From Nitrospiraceae bacterium (GTDB taxonomy: Bacteria > Nitrospirota > Thermodesulfovibrionia > UBA6902), in the NCBI GenBank assembly GCA_003599275.1, contig QZJG01000015.1, positions 1-64,000 on the forward strand: a stretch of DNA of 64,000 nt, written 5' to 3'. The notes beneath the pieces are model-generated. The model ran no database searches. It was not told where the DNA came from and saw nothing but the letters and a program-made list of their open reading frames with translations. Below, one piece after another: positions 31,379-40,282 of the stretch. Every line of letters starts with the position of its first letter. The first letter of the stretch is position 1. The position numbers and the translations under genes were made by a program.

Positions 31379-31569
31379 CACCTGCAGTCCAGGCGCTTAA
31401 TATTCTGGTAACAGCATTACCGTCACTGATCAATATGGTTGCGCATTACGAGGAGATCGCCTCCCGTCCGGACACTCCTCCGGAGGATAAAGAAAAGGCA
31501 AAGGCCCTCCTGGAATCCATGCGCTGGAAATCATTTGATGAGCTGGAGAAAGAGGCGGCGGGCGAATGA
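31375..31569 (+). CDS. Small phage protein of the lysis region (64 aa)
   Basis: ATGA overlap with the previous gene. Hydrophobic start (VQALNILVTALPSLINMVAH) then an acidic helix (RPDTPPEDKEKAKALLESMR). Unknown function; similar tiny proteins accompany holins. Confidence 0.5.
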   Translation: MTPAVQALNILVTALPSLINMVAHYEEIASRPDTPPEDKEKAKALLESMRWKSFDELEKEAAGE

Positions 31570-31835
31570 GCGAGCTGGCTATCGCGCTGAAAGACTTTGC
31601 ACTCGTCCTGCAGACGCTCGGTCCCTGGGGGATAGTATTTTTTTTATGGTGGGATGGCAAGAAAGAATCAAAAAAATGGGAAGAGCGGCATCAGGCCGTC
31701 GTGAAAATGTATGAGAACAACATCGAACTGGTGAAATCGTATGAAAATCTCTCTTGTGATCAACAAGGAATGATCACTATGAATACTGCCGCAATTACTG
31801 AACTTACAACCATCATAAAAGAGAGGATTAAATGA
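31566..31835 (+). CDS. Small membrane-anchored coiled-coil protein (89 aa)
   Basis: One membrane helix (TLGPWGIVFFLWWDGKKESK) and a C-terminal helix (VVKMYENNIELVKSYENLSC). Topology recalls inner-membrane spanin (Rz-like) subunits, but no proof. ATGA overlap with both neighbours. Confidence 0.5.
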   Translation: MSELAIALKDFALVLQTLGPWGIVFFLWWDGKKESKKWEERHQAVVKMYENNIELVKSYENLSCDQQGMITMNTAAITELTTIIKERIK

Positions 31836-32068
31836 GCACGGAAGACTTGATTAAACAGGGGTTAATAGGACAGAGGAAACAAGCACGTTTAAGATCGGTC
31901 ATTGACGGCAAGGCCGCGTTGCAGGCCCTGCTCAATGAAGCTGTCAGCTCAAAGATTAAGCCCCTTGAGGAGATTAACGTGGATGCTCTGCAATCCCATC
32001 TCGATCAACTGCGCGCGAAAAAAGAGGAGTGCGTGAAACTCGTGCAGGAAATAAAGGATCTGGAATAG
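31832..32068 (+). CDS. Small coiled-coil phage protein (78 aa)
   Basis: LIKQGLIGQRKQARLRSVID then NVDALQSHLDQLRAKKEECV. Comparable small coiled-coil proteins precede gp27 in Mu-like phages (Mu gp25/26 position). Its TAG overlaps the next GTG. Function unknown. Confidence 0.55.
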   Translation: MSTEDLIKQGLIGQRKQARLRSVIDGKAALQALLNEAVSSKIKPLEEINVDALQSHLDQLRAKKEECVKLVQEIKDLE

Positions 32069-32583
32069 TGGGAAGGCATACCCGCAGACATGGGAAAATC
32101 CACGAACTGCCCGAGGACATCCGGCGGCAGGTCAATGCGCTCCTGCTCGAACCAACCGTCACGTATGCCGACATCGTAAATTTCCTGAAGGAAAATAAGC
32201 ACGAGGTCTCTGACTCTGCGGTCGGAAGATACGCTGACTGGTTTAACGAATGGCGCGAGACCGAGATCCTCCGGGACCAGGCCGCACTTATCGCCTCAGA
32301 CCCTGCCACAGCGCTTGATCTCGAGAAGATGACCGCCACTATGGCGACGACCCGTTTTGCATACGCGATGAAAAAAGAGGGCTTCGATATTACCGAGCAC
32401 CCGAAGCTCATAGACGCATTTGCAAAGATGCAGGCGAGCAGCGTGAAGCGTGAGCAGTGGATCAATAATATTAAAATCAAGGCCGAAAAGGCCGCTAATA
32501 CCATAGAGAAAAAATTCGCAAAGCAATTCTCTCCGGACACCCTCAAATATATCAAGGAGGTCATTTATGGCCTCGCTACGTAG
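32068..32583 (+). CDS. Small terminase-like protein (Mu gp27, DUF3486)
   Basis: GTG at 32068 within TAGTG; track start is 13 codons early. 171 aa. MGRHTRRHGKIHELPEDIRR, VTYADIVNFLKENKHEVSDS-AVGRYADWF and LDLEKMTATMATTRFAYAMK match DUF3486. It should recognise phage DNA for packaging with gp28. Overlaps the terminase start by 17 bp. Confidence 0.85.
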   Translation: MGRHTRRHGKIHELPEDIRRQVNALLLEPTVTYADIVNFLKENKHEVSDSAVGRYADWFNEWRETEILRDQAALIASDPATALDLEKMTATMATTRFAYAMKKEGFDITEHPKLIDAFAKMQASSVKREQWINNIKIKAEKAANTIEKKFAKQFSPDTLKYIKEVIYGLAT

Positions 32584-34201
32584 ATTTTTATTTACATGTC
32601 TATTATCTGCGGGACTATGTCTTTTCATCGGTCCAGTCGACGCGCTTGCGTCACCTGCACCAACGACCGGCAAAAACAAGAGCACCGCAATAATTAATCA
32701 GTCGCCTCAAAACGCTATCACATCTCAATCTACCATTTCGCCTCTGATTAAATTGACCGAGTATCAGCGTCGCTGGGTCCAGGACCAGTCGCGTTTCAAA
32801 ATCGGCAAGTGGTCACGTCAGGCGGGGAAGTCATTTGCAACCTCGCTCGAGGCAGTGCTGGACTGTTTCGAGCATAAGACTAAGTGGGTATTCCTGAGCG
32901 CCGGTGAGCGCCAGTCTAAAGAACTCATGGCAACAGCGGCCATGCATGCCAGGGCCATCAATATCGCCATTGAAGAAGTCGAGGGTACATATAAGGACGA
33001 AGCCGGGACTGAGTATAAGCAGCTCGAAATCGTATTCCCCAACGGTTCCCGCATCGTCGGCCTTCCGGCCAACCCGAATACGGCCCGAGGTCACAGTGCA
33101 AATATACTACTGGATGAATTTGCATTCCATAAAGACTCCCGCGCCATATGGAGATCATTATTCCCGACGGTCACTCGCGGATACAAAATCCGGATCATCT
33201 CAACCCCCCAGGGGAAGAAAAATAAATTTTACGAACTCTGGACCGCGAAGACATTACAGATGTGGGACGGGCTCGAATATGAGCACAAGGGAGAGCGCGG
33301 CGGCTGGTCAAAGCATAACTGCACGATTAATGACGCCGTATCGATGGGACTTGCGCTGCTGGATGAAGAAGGCAAGCCTTGCGAGGCCGAAGATCTCCGC
33401 CTCGCACTCAATGATGATGAAGCCTGGCATCAGGAGTACCTGGTCGAATTCCTCGACGAGACAACCGCCTGGCTGCCCTATGACTTAATTGAGACGGTCG
33501 AAGACCAGCGGATTATTGCGGAGCCGTCATGGGTTGAGGATCTGATAGCCGCAGCGGCAGAGCACCACTCGCAATATAAACACCTGAAGGTACCGCCCGC
33601 ATTTAATGCAAGCCCGATACTCTCAGAAGTGCCTTTTACCGGTGATTTATATGCCGGATTCGACGTAGCGCGTCATCGCGATCTCTCGGTGATCTGGCTT
33701 GATGAGGAACGCGAGGGGATAGCCTGGAACCGCGCGGCGATTTCTCTTAAGAAACAACCCTTCGGCGTGCAGAAGCGTGTATTACATTCACTGCTCGAAT
33801 TGCCGACGATGCGCAGGTGCTGCATTGATAAGACTGGCATCGGCGAGCAGATAGCAGAGGAATCGGTCGAGAGGTTCAGCTCAAAGGTCGAGCCGATTGA
33901 TTTCAGCGCGGCCAGCAAAGAGGTCCTTGCAACCGGCATTAAAAAGTCCTTTGAAGACCAGAAAGACCGGATCCCGGCAGACCACACGATCAGGCAGAGC
34001 CTGCACAGCGTGAAAAAGACCGCGACCGGCACCGGGCATTTCCGCTTTGACGCGGACCGCACCGAGCAGATCGGTCACGCCGATCATTTCTGGGCAAAGG
34101 CGCTGGCAGTGCAGGCGCGGTCGAAACCGGTTGCTCCGATCGAATTCCAGTCAACCGGCAGAAAACGCGAATCAACCAAAATGGCGGGGTATATGAGATG
34201 A
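32567..34201 (+). CDS. Terminase large subunit (Mu gp28-like) with signal-like N-terminus
   Basis: 544 aa. Walker A region KIGKWSRQAGKSFATSLEAV, Walker B ILLDEFAFHKDSRAIW, and the RNaseH-like nuclease Asp in YAGFDVARHRDLSVIWLDEE. Packages DNA into heads by cutting past the phage ends. Odd feature: residues 1-33 (RRFLFTCLLSAGLCLFIGPV then DALASP) look exactly like a cleavable signal peptide, which makes no sense for a cytoplasmic motor. No in-frame ATG or GTG exists between it and the core. Confidence 0.9.
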   Translation: MASLRRFLFTCLLSAGLCLFIGPVDALASPAPTTGKNKSTAIINQSPQNAITSQSTISPLIKLTEYQRRWVQDQSRFKIGKWSRQAGKSFATSLEAVLDCFEHKTKWVFLSAGERQSKELMATAAMHARAINIAIEEVEGTYKDEAGTEYKQLEIVFPNGSRIVGLPANPNTARGHSANILLDEFAFHKDSRAIWRSLFPTVTRGYKIRIISTPQGKKNKFYELWTAKTLQMWDGLEYEHKGERGGWSKHNCTINDAVSMGLALLDEEGKPCEAEDLRLALNDDEAWHQEYLVEFLDETTAWLPYDLIETVEDQRIIAEPSWVEDLIAAAAEHHSQYKHLKVPPAFNASPILSEVPFTGDLYAGFDVARHRDLSVIWLDEEREGIAWNRAAISLKKQPFGVQKRVLHSLLELPTMRRCCIDKTGIGEQIAEESVERFSSKVEPIDFSAASKEVLATGIKKSFEDQKDRIPADHTIRQSLHSVKKTATGTGHFRFDADRTEQIGHADHFWAKALAVQARSKPVAPIEFQSTGRKRESTKMAGYMR

Positions 34202-34265
34202 AAAATTGCAAGACCGGAAATCGCGCACAATCGACGATTCCAGTTAAGAAGGCTGTGAGATAGCC

Positions 34266-34367
34266 ATGTTGAGGGCTGAGGCGTTTTTTGATGAGTTTAG
34301 AAGGGTCAGTGAGGCTATAAGGGGCTGTAATTTTAAAGCGGTGACCCCGCAAAAAGGGAATTTTTAG
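34266..34367 (+). CDS. Possible 33-aa ORF between terminase and portal
   Basis: ATG to TAG ending 1 bp before the portal start: MLRAEAFFDEFRRVSEAIRG-CNFKAVTPQKGNF. Fits the gap neatly, but no ribosome site of note. A 21-codon frame (34198-34263) precedes it. Unknown. Confidence 0.35.
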   Translation: MLRAEAFFDEFRRVSEAIRGCNFKAVTPQKGNF

Positions 34368-34368
34368 C

Positions 34369-35880
34369 ATGAGCGACGAAAACAACGAGATTGACGACAG
34401 CAAAAAGCCGGTAACGGACGAGATCGCCACGGTCGAAAAAGACATCTATATGGATTACATCGGCAGGACGCTGATCAATCCGGACAAGACGTTAAAGACC
34501 GAGGGCGGCGGCAAAGGGATCGAGTTATACGAGGACCTCCTGCGCGATCCGGAGATCCGGCAGGCCATGCAGACGCGGAGGCTTGCGGTCGTCGGCAGGG
34601 AATGGGAGATCATACCGGGATCAGAAAAGGCCACGGACATAAAAATTGCCGACTATGTAAAGGAGGTGTTGCTCTCCTGCAATTTTGACAATGGCAGGAA
34701 GGCCCTCCTCTCGGCAATTGTCCTCGGGTATAAGCCCGCTGAAATCATGTGGGAGTATTCCGAGGGTAGCATCTGGATCAACCGCTTTATCGGCAAGCCG
34801 TCACGGCGGTTCACCTTTGACATGGACAATAACCTCCGATTGATCACGCTCAAGAATATGATCGAAGGCGAGGCAGTACCGTCCCGGAAGTTCCAGGTCT
34901 TTGCGTGGGGTTCTGAAAACGGATCACCATTTGGCTATGGACTCGGCAGCTCCCTCTACTGGATGGACTGGTTCGCAAAGAACACGCTTAAGTTCTGGCT
35001 GATATTTGCGGACAAGTTCGGTCAGCCGACCGCAGTCGGGAAATATCCGACCGGCGCGACGACAGAACAGCAGGGTAAATTGTTAGACGCTATCGATACG
35101 ATCCAGACAGAAGCTGCTATAGCTATCCCGGAGAATATGATAATCGAATTACTCGAGGCAGCCCGCACAGGATCGATGGACACCTATGAGCGCCTCTGCA
35201 ATTACCTCGACAAGAAAAAGACCAAGCTCATCCTCGGGCAGACCCTTACATCTGATGTCGGAGAAAAGGGCAGCTATGCCGCGTCAAAGACACATGAGGA
35301 AGTCCGGCAGGACTTTATAACGGCGGACGCAGATGAACTCTGCGAATCGCTCAACGACCAAGTCATCAAGTGGCTGGTCGATTACAACTTCCCAAATGTC
35401 AAGCGATACCCGAGGATCTGGATCCGCACAGAGGATGAAGAGGACCTGAAGCCTCTGGCCGAGCGTGACAAACTGCTTGTCGACATGGGAGTACCGATCA
35501 CGAAGAAATATTTTTACGACACGTACGGCATTCCGGAGCCGCAGGCTGGGGAAGAAATAGTCAGCGGTCAGCAAACAGCGGACGTAGGGGCGAGGGCTTC
35601 TCGCCCTAAAAATGGGAACGGCGAATTCGCAGAGGACAAAACCTTCCCCGACCAGATAGCCATTGACAACCTCATCGACTCAATCACCCCGGAGCAATTA
35701 CAGGAGCAGCTAAACGGCGTTTTAAAGCCTGTTATAGACCTTATTAAAACCGGCGAATCATACGGGGCGATCATGGAAAAGCTCTCGACATCATATCCGG
35801 AAATGGACTCCGACGCGGTTGAGCAGATGCTCAGCAGGGCAATATTTATCTCGGAATTATGGGGGAGGATCAATGTCTGA
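34369..35880 (+). CDS. Portal protein (Mu gp29, DUF935)
   Basis: 503 aa. YIGRTLINPDKTLKTEGGGK, YEDLLRDPEIRQAMQTRRLA and GREWEIIPGS are typical of DUF935 portals, as are NRFIGKPSRRFTFDMDNNLR and KLILGQTLTSDVGEKGSYA. Forms the dodecameric DNA entry vertex. Near residue 405 the stretch DVGARASRPKNG is encoded by a GTAGGGGCG-family palindrome inserted in frame. Confidence 0.93.
   Translation: MSDENNEIDDSKKPVTDEIATVEKDIYMDYIGRTLINPDKTLKTEGGGKGIELYEDLLRDPEIRQAMQTRRLAVVGREWEIIPGSEKATDIKIADYVKEVLLSCNFDNGRKALLSAIVLGYKPAEIMWEYSEGSIWINRFIGKPSRRFTFDMDNNLRLITLKNMIEGEAVPSRKFQVFAWGSENGSPFGYGLGSSLYWMDWFAKNTLKFWLIFADKFGQPTAVGKYPTGATTEQQGKLLDAIDTIQTEAAIAIPENMIIELLEAARTGSMDTYERLCNYLDKKKTKLILGQTLTSDVGEKGSYAASKTHEEVRQDFITADADELCESLNDQVIKWLVDYNFPNVKRYPRIWIRTEDEEDLKPLAERDKLLVDMGVPITKKYFYDTYGIPEPQAGEEIVSGQQTADVGARASRPKNGNGEFAEDKTFPDQIAIDNLIDSITPEQLQEQLNGVLKPVIDLIKTGESYGAIMEKLSTSYPEMDSDAVEQMLSRAIFISELWGRINV
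35584..35608. repeat. GTAGGGGCGAGGGCTTCTCGCCC palindrome inside the portal gene
   Basis: Translated as VGARASRP. This peptide is a familiar mark of such dispersed elements in annotated proteins (recalled). The frame stays open on both sides. Confidence 0.7.
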
Positions 35881-36667
35881 TAATATCCTTCTCAATGCAT
35901 TTAATCTCCCTCCGGAGGCGGCGATCGAATACCTCCGCAAGAAGGGCTATGAAGTCTCATGGGACTGGCAGGACCTCTGGCAGGCAGCGCAGGCCAGGGC
36001 ATTTACCGTTGCCAAGGCGATGAGGCAGGACATTTTAATCGATATCAGGGACATGGTGCAAAAGGCCCTCAATGAAGGGATCACATTTCAGCAATTTCAA
36101 AAAGAGCTGGTCCCGCTTCTCAAGGCAAAAGGCTGGTGGGGCAAGATGCTGGCCGGAGACGTGCCCGGATTCGATCCGGCGACCGGTGGTGATCCGGACA
36201 AGCTCGTGCAGCTCGGCTCTCCCTGGAGGCTCAAGACTATCTATCGCACAAACCTGCAGGTCGCATATATGGCAGGCCGTGAGCAGGGGATGGAAGAGGT
36301 CGCCAAGGCGCGGCCTTACTGGCAGTACATCGCAGTCCTGGACAGCAGGACACGGCCAGCTCACCGGGCTATGCATGGGAAGATATTCCGGTGGAATGAT
36401 CCCTTCTGGGACAAATTCTATCCGCCCAATGACTGGGGCTGCCGCTGCAGGGTACGGAGCCTGTCAGAGCGCGAGATGGAGCGCGACGGCCTTGAGCCCG
36501 AGTACTCTACAGGTAAGATCAGCACTAAGGAAATCGTCGCCGACAAAAAGACCGGCGAGCTATCAACGATATCGACATACCGCGATCCGGCAACGGGTGA
36601 CAGATTAACAACCGGGCCCGGATGGGATTACAACCCCGGAAGGGCGAGTTGGAGCAAGGCATCATGA
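35873..36667 (+). CDS. Head morphogenesis protein (Mu gpF/SPP1 gp7-like)
   Basis: ATG at 35873 with GGGGAGGATCA upstream; overlaps the portal end. 264 aa. Mu F signature: RLKTIYRTNLQVAYMAGREQ, YWQYIAVLDSRTRPAHRAMH, PPNDWGCRCRVRSLSEREME. A minor capsid protein needed for head assembly and DNA ejection. Confidence 0.92.
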   Translation: MSDNILLNAFNLPPEAAIEYLRKKGYEVSWDWQDLWQAAQARAFTVAKAMRQDILIDIRDMVQKALNEGITFQQFQKELVPLLKAKGWWGKMLAGDVPGFDPATGGDPDKLVQLGSPWRLKTIYRTNLQVAYMAGREQGMEEVAKARPYWQYIAVLDSRTRPAHRAMHGKIFRWNDPFWDKFYPPNDWGCRCRVRSLSEREMERDGLEPEYSTGKISTKEIVADKKTGELSTISTYRDPATGDRLTTGPGWDYNPGRASWSKAS

Positions 36668-37158
36668 TCACATTAAGAGTTAATGACAGCAAAGTAGTTG
36701 CCCTCCTCGGGGAACTGGCATCGAGGGCAAAAACCCCTCGCCCGGTCATGAGCGAGATAGGGGATATTGTCATATCGTCCATTGAGAAAAATATCCAGGT
36801 CGGAGGTCGGTACTCCACTCCCGATTCGTGGAAGGGCGGATCACGTAAGTGGAAGGGCCTCTCCTCCGCCACGATAAAGCAGCGCACGAAAAAGGGCTAC
36901 TGGCCCGGAAAGATATTGCAGCAGACCGGCCAGCTCGCAGGCTCTCTGTCAAAGAGGGTCACTAATAATTCCGTAATCGTCGGAACAAATAAAGTTTATG
37001 GAGCGGTCCATCAATTCGGCATTGGGCGGAGATCTTCATTAAGGTCCCGCAGGGTAATGCCCGCTATCCCGGCCCGTCCGTGGATCGTCGTGCAGGATGA
37101 GGACCTGACCGAGATGGGACATGCCATCACCGCATACCTGATGAAAGGAGTCAAATGA
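36664..37158 (+). CDS. Virion morphogenesis protein (Mu gpG-like)
   Basis: ATG at 36664 overlaps the gpF stop. 164 aa. RPVMSEIGDIVISSIEKNIQ, WKGLSSATIKQRTKKGYWPG, ILQQTGQLAGSLSKRV and KVYGAVHQFGIG match the Phage_tail_S/gpG family, thought to act in head-tail joining. Confidence 0.9.
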   Translation: MITLRVNDSKVVALLGELASRAKTPRPVMSEIGDIVISSIEKNIQVGGRYSTPDSWKGGSRKWKGLSSATIKQRTKKGYWPGKILQQTGQLAGSLSKRVTNNSVIVGTNKVYGAVHQFGIGRRSSLRSRRVMPAIPARPWIVVQDEDLTEMGHAITAYLMKGVK

Positions 37159-38393
37159 AAGACTGGATCCCAATATTCAAAACCGGCACACACACAGACT
37201 CTGCCGGTAATACAAAAGACTGGACAGAGCAGGACCTCGATAATATCGTCCAGAAGTTCAGCCCGCAGATCGGCGCGCCGCTTGTTATCGGCCATCCGAA
37301 AGACAATGCCCCGGCATACGGCTGGGTCGAGGGACTGAAGCGCGTCGGCCAGATGCTCTATTACAAACCGATGCAGGTCATCGAGGAGTTTAAGGAGATG
37401 ATCAATAAAGGACTGTTCAAAAAACGGTCGATATCCCTTTACCCGGACGGCACGCTCCGGCATATCGGATACCTGGGCGCAATGCCTCCGGCAGTAAAGG
37501 GACTCCCGGACCATACATTCATGGCAGAGGAAGACGCGGCGACGTATGAATTCTCGGAATACCGCATGACCATGCTGGGCGGCATGTTCCAGCGGCTACG
37601 TGACTTCCTGATAGAAAAATTCGGTACCGAGGCGGCTGACAGGATCGTCTCGGCTTATGAAATAGATGAACTGAAGAGAGATGATTCAGTTACAAACGAT
37701 AACCTTATGCCTGCATATAGCGGGAAAGGAAAGGAGGACATAACTATGAGTTTTATTGACAAACTCAAAAACCTCATGAAGTCCGAAGGCATGGATGTAT
37801 CAGATATCCCTGCCGGGAAGAGCTTCACAGAGGCAGAAGTAAAAGAGATGGTGACGCAGGCCGTGCAGAAAGCAACTGCGGATTTCACCGAAGCAACAAA
37901 GAAAAAGGAGACGGAGTTCAGCGAAAAGGAAACCGCCCTCAAGCAGAGAGAGGACGCCCTGAAAAAACAGGAGACCGAAAGCAAGAAAAAGGCCGTCACG
38001 GAATTCTGCGAGGACCTGAAAAAGCAGGGCAAGCTCATCCCCGCGATGGACAATCTGGGCATGGGACTGACCGAGTTCATGCATCAGATAGCCACCATCG
38101 AGACGACCATCGAATTCGGCGAGGGCGCTGACAAGAAAAAGCAGACCCCGCTGGAGTTCATGCAGGATTTCCTCACCGCACTGCCGAAGCAGATAGAGTT
38201 CGGCGAGGTGGCGAAGAGGAGCACCGACACGGCCCCTGCCGGTGGTAACGCTGGGGAGAAGATCGAAGCCCTCGTGCAGCAGCGCATGAAGGAAAACAAG
38301 GAACTGAATTACACCCAGGCATTCGCCGAGGTGCAGAAAGAATATCCGGAGCTCACAGCAGAATACGCTGAGGAGATGAGAGGAGGTAATTAA
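37155..38393 (+). CDS. Prohead protease with scaffold (Mu gpI-like)
   Basis: 412 aa. N-terminal protease domain of the gpI family: PLVIGHPKDNAPAYGWVEGL, FKKRSISLYPDGTLRHIGYL, GAMPPAVKGL. The C-terminal half is a Lys/Glu-rich coiled coil typical of scaffold. It overlaps gpG by 4 bp. The serine and histidine of the SISLYP and IGHP segments are candidate catalytic residues. Confidence 0.9.
   Translation: MKDWIPIFKTGTHTDSAGNTKDWTEQDLDNIVQKFSPQIGAPLVIGHPKDNAPAYGWVEGLKRVGQMLYYKPMQVIEEFKEMINKGLFKKRSISLYPDGTLRHIGYLGAMPPAVKGLPDHTFMAEEDAATYEFSEYRMTMLGGMFQRLRDFLIEKFGTEAADRIVSAYEIDELKRDDSVTNDNLMPAYSGKGKEDITMSFIDKLKNLMKSEGMDVSDIPAGKSFTEAEVKEMVTQAVQKATADFTEATKKKETEFSEKETALKQREDALKKQETESKKKAVTEFCEDLKKQGKLIPAMDNLGMGLTEFMHQIATIETTIEFGEGADKKKQTPLEFMQDFLTALPKQIEFGEVAKRSTDTAPAGGNAGEKIEALVQQRMKENKELNYTQAFAEVQKEYPELTAEYAEEMRGGN
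37746..38393 (+). CDS. Nested scaffold protein from an internal start (Mu gpZ-like)
   Basis: An in-frame ATG at 37746 is preceded by GAAAGGAAAGGAGGACATAACT, one of the strongest ribosome sites in the window, giving a 215-aa scaffold-only product (MSFIDKLKNLMKSEGMDVSD). Mu makes its scaffold Z the same way inside gene I. Confidence 0.75.
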   Translation: MSFIDKLKNLMKSEGMDVSDIPAGKSFTEAEVKEMVTQAVQKATADFTEATKKKETEFSEKETALKQREDALKKQETESKKKAVTEFCEDLKKQGKLIPAMDNLGMGLTEFMHQIATIETTIEFGEGADKKKQTPLEFMQDFLTALPKQIEFGEVAKRSTDTAPAGGNAGEKIEALVQQRMKENKELNYTQAFAEVQKEYPELTAEYAEEMRGGN

Positions 38394-38395
38394 GA

Positions 38396-39160
38396 ATGGC
38401 AACGGAAAATAAAATACTCGATCTGAGTTTTGAGGCAGCCGAGGACCTCAGCAGTGATCAGTACACATTTGTCGTACTGACCTCAGCAGGGAAAGTCAGA
38501 CGCCCGGACAGCGAAACGGAGGTCTGTCTTGGCATCCTGCAGAACGCCCCTGCATCAGGAGAGGCAGCGGCAGTGAGGATATCGGGAGTAAGCAAGCTTG
38601 CAGTAAACGATGCTATCGGCATAGGCACGTTTATCATGCAGGAATATGTCAGCGCAACAGACGCAGGCAAGGGTAAGACCTCTGCCGGGGCACCCGCATA
38701 CTCACGGGCAGTCGCGATTGAAGCGTCGGCTGCTGAGGATGACGTGATCGCGGTGCTTTTAACCAGCACCTTCCCGGCTATTAATGATGCAGTCGCGCGT
38801 GTATCGACCGTGACCACAAAGACGACTGCCGGAGCAGTGACTTATACGGCGGCAGAGCTGATCGGCGGATTGATACTGAGGGATCCAAATGGCGGAGCGC
38901 GGTCGGATGTTACCCCGACAGCGGCGCTTATTGTGGCCGGGATTGCCGGAGCAATAGCTTCATCGTCATTTGAATTCACGATCAGAAACACCGCTGACGC
39001 GGCAGAAACGATCACCGTCACTGCAGGGGTCGGCGTAACACTGAGCGGCACCATGACTATTGCACAGAATAACAGCAAGAGATTTCTTGCGGTTGTCGAT
39101 GATGCCGGATCAGGCAGTGAGGCTGTAACGATTTACAGTCTCGGCACTGTAGTCCACTAA
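38396..39160 (+). CDS. Capsid decoration-like protein
   Basis: 254 aa. The first 130 residues (LSFEAAEDLSSDQYTFVVLT, VCLGILQNAPASGEAAAVRI, AGAPAYSRAVAIEASAAEDD) resemble DUF2190/cement proteins that sit between protease and capsid genes. The C-terminal half is a separate beta-rich domain (GLILRDPNGGARSDVTPTAA) probably exposed on the head surface. Confidence 0.65.
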   Translation: MATENKILDLSFEAAEDLSSDQYTFVVLTSAGKVRRPDSETEVCLGILQNAPASGEAAAVRISGVSKLAVNDAIGIGTFIMQEYVSATDAGKGKTSAGAPAYSRAVAIEASAAEDDVIAVLLTSTFPAINDAVARVSTVTTKTTAGAVTYTAAELIGGLILRDPNGGARSDVTPTAALIVAGIAGAIASSSFEFTIRNTADAAETITVTAGVGVTLSGTMTIAQNNSKRFLAVVDDAGSGSEAVTIYSLGTVVH

Positions 39161-39172
39161 TTACTAAAATCA

Positions 39173-39197
39173 GCAGGGGGGCGAATCGCCCCCCTGC
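39173..39197 (+). terminator. Strong hairpin before the capsid gene
   Basis: GCAGGGGGGCG-AAT-CGCCCCCCTGC, 11-bp perfect stem, just before the capsid ribosome site AAAGGAGGA. No T-run. Could be a partial terminator or an RNase-blocking stem that raises capsid mRNA stability. Confidence 0.5.
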
Positions 39198-39217
39198 ATT
39201 GAAAGGAGGATTTAAAA

Positions 39218-40198
39218 ATGCCACAACCCAATGTACGAGAATTAATCATAGCCGGACCTCTGGCGAATGTGAGTATCGCATACCGGAATCAGAGTTATGT
39301 AGCAGACCGGGCATTCCCTATTATCGACGGGGTCGCGCCTGATGCAAAAATAGCGAGATACCTGAAGGGGGCATGGTTCCGTGATGAGGCGGCAGTAAGG
39401 GCTCCCGGTACACGCGCAAACAGAGGCGGATATCCGGTCGATTATTTAGACCTGTCAGTCAAAGAATACGCCTTTGCAAAAGAGGTAACTGACGAAGACA
39501 GGGACGCTGTAAAGGCCCAGGGCGCTCCTCCGTTGAGCCCTGACCAGGATGCGATCGAATTCGCAACTGATAAAGTCGACCTGAAAAAGGAGCGTCGCGT
39601 GGCCCAGTTGATACTGGGAGGCACCTGGTCAGGAGTTGCAGGGGAAGATGCGGGCGGTTTATGGGCTGCCGGTTCGGGGAATACATTCCTGGCAGATGTG
39701 AGGGCAAGAGTCGAGACTATCAGATCAAATACCGGCCTTAAGCCTAACTGTCTTATCATCGACCACGGCACATATAACTCGCTCAAGGAAGAAAGCACCG
39801 TGCTGTCTAAGATCCAGTACGTAGAGAAAGCTGTGCTGACCAAAGATCTGCTCGCAGCGATTCTGGAGTTAGAAGAGGTCCTGATCGGAGAGGCGATTTA
39901 CTCCACAGCAAAAGAGACTAAAGCCGGGACGGAATTTACCGCATCCAACGTGTGGGAAAAGAACGCAGGCAAAGGGTCCGCGTTCCTGTACTACCGTCCG
40001 AAGAGAGCAGGATTAAAAGTCCCGTCTGCCGGATATCAGGCACGTACAAAGTATGGCGACACAGGAAAACCGAGACGCACTACAACGTGGCGTGAGAATG
40101 CCGAGCACCAGGACGTATATGAAGTCGCAGAAAAGACGGACATCGTCCAGACCGGAGCCGACCTCGGCTTCCTCTGGTACGACACACTGCTAACTTAA
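39218..40198 (+). CDS. Major capsid protein
   Basis: 326 aa with strong AAAGGAGG ribosome site. NQSYVADRAFPIIDGVAPDA, YPVDYLDLSVKEYAFAKEVT and KPNCLIIDHGTYNSLKEEST fit major capsid proteins of D3112/B3-type Mu-like phages (HK97 fold) rather than Mu gpT itself. Position after protease/scaffold and decoration protein supports this. Confidence 0.82.
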   Translation: MPQPNVRELIIAGPLANVSIAYRNQSYVADRAFPIIDGVAPDAKIARYLKGAWFRDEAAVRAPGTRANRGGYPVDYLDLSVKEYAFAKEVTDEDRDAVKAQGAPPLSPDQDAIEFATDKVDLKKERRVAQLILGGTWSGVAGEDAGGLWAAGSGNTFLADVRARVETIRSNTGLKPNCLIIDHGTYNSLKEESTVLSKIQYVEKAVLTKDLLAAILELEEVLIGEAIYSTAKETKAGTEFTASNVWEKNAGKGSAFLYYRPKRAGLKVPSAGYQARTKYGDTGKPRRTTTWRENAEHQDVYEVAEKTDIVQTGADLGFLWYDTLLT

Positions 40199-40203
40199 AA
40201 ACT

Positions 40204-40273
40204 TAGTGATTAGTGTCAGTGATTAGTGTCGGATTCGATGCTTTTCACTGACACTGACACTATTAACTGACAC
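40204..40273. repeat. GATTAGTGTCA micro-repeat with 10-bp inverted repeat
   Basis: TAGTGATTAGTGTCAGTGATTAGTGTC, then AGTGTCAGTG (40212) pairs with CACTGACACT (40246). Fills the capsid-gp36 gap. Same short-unit style as others in the window; also a possible hairpin. Confidence 0.65.
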
Positions 40274-40282
40274 GGATATTAA

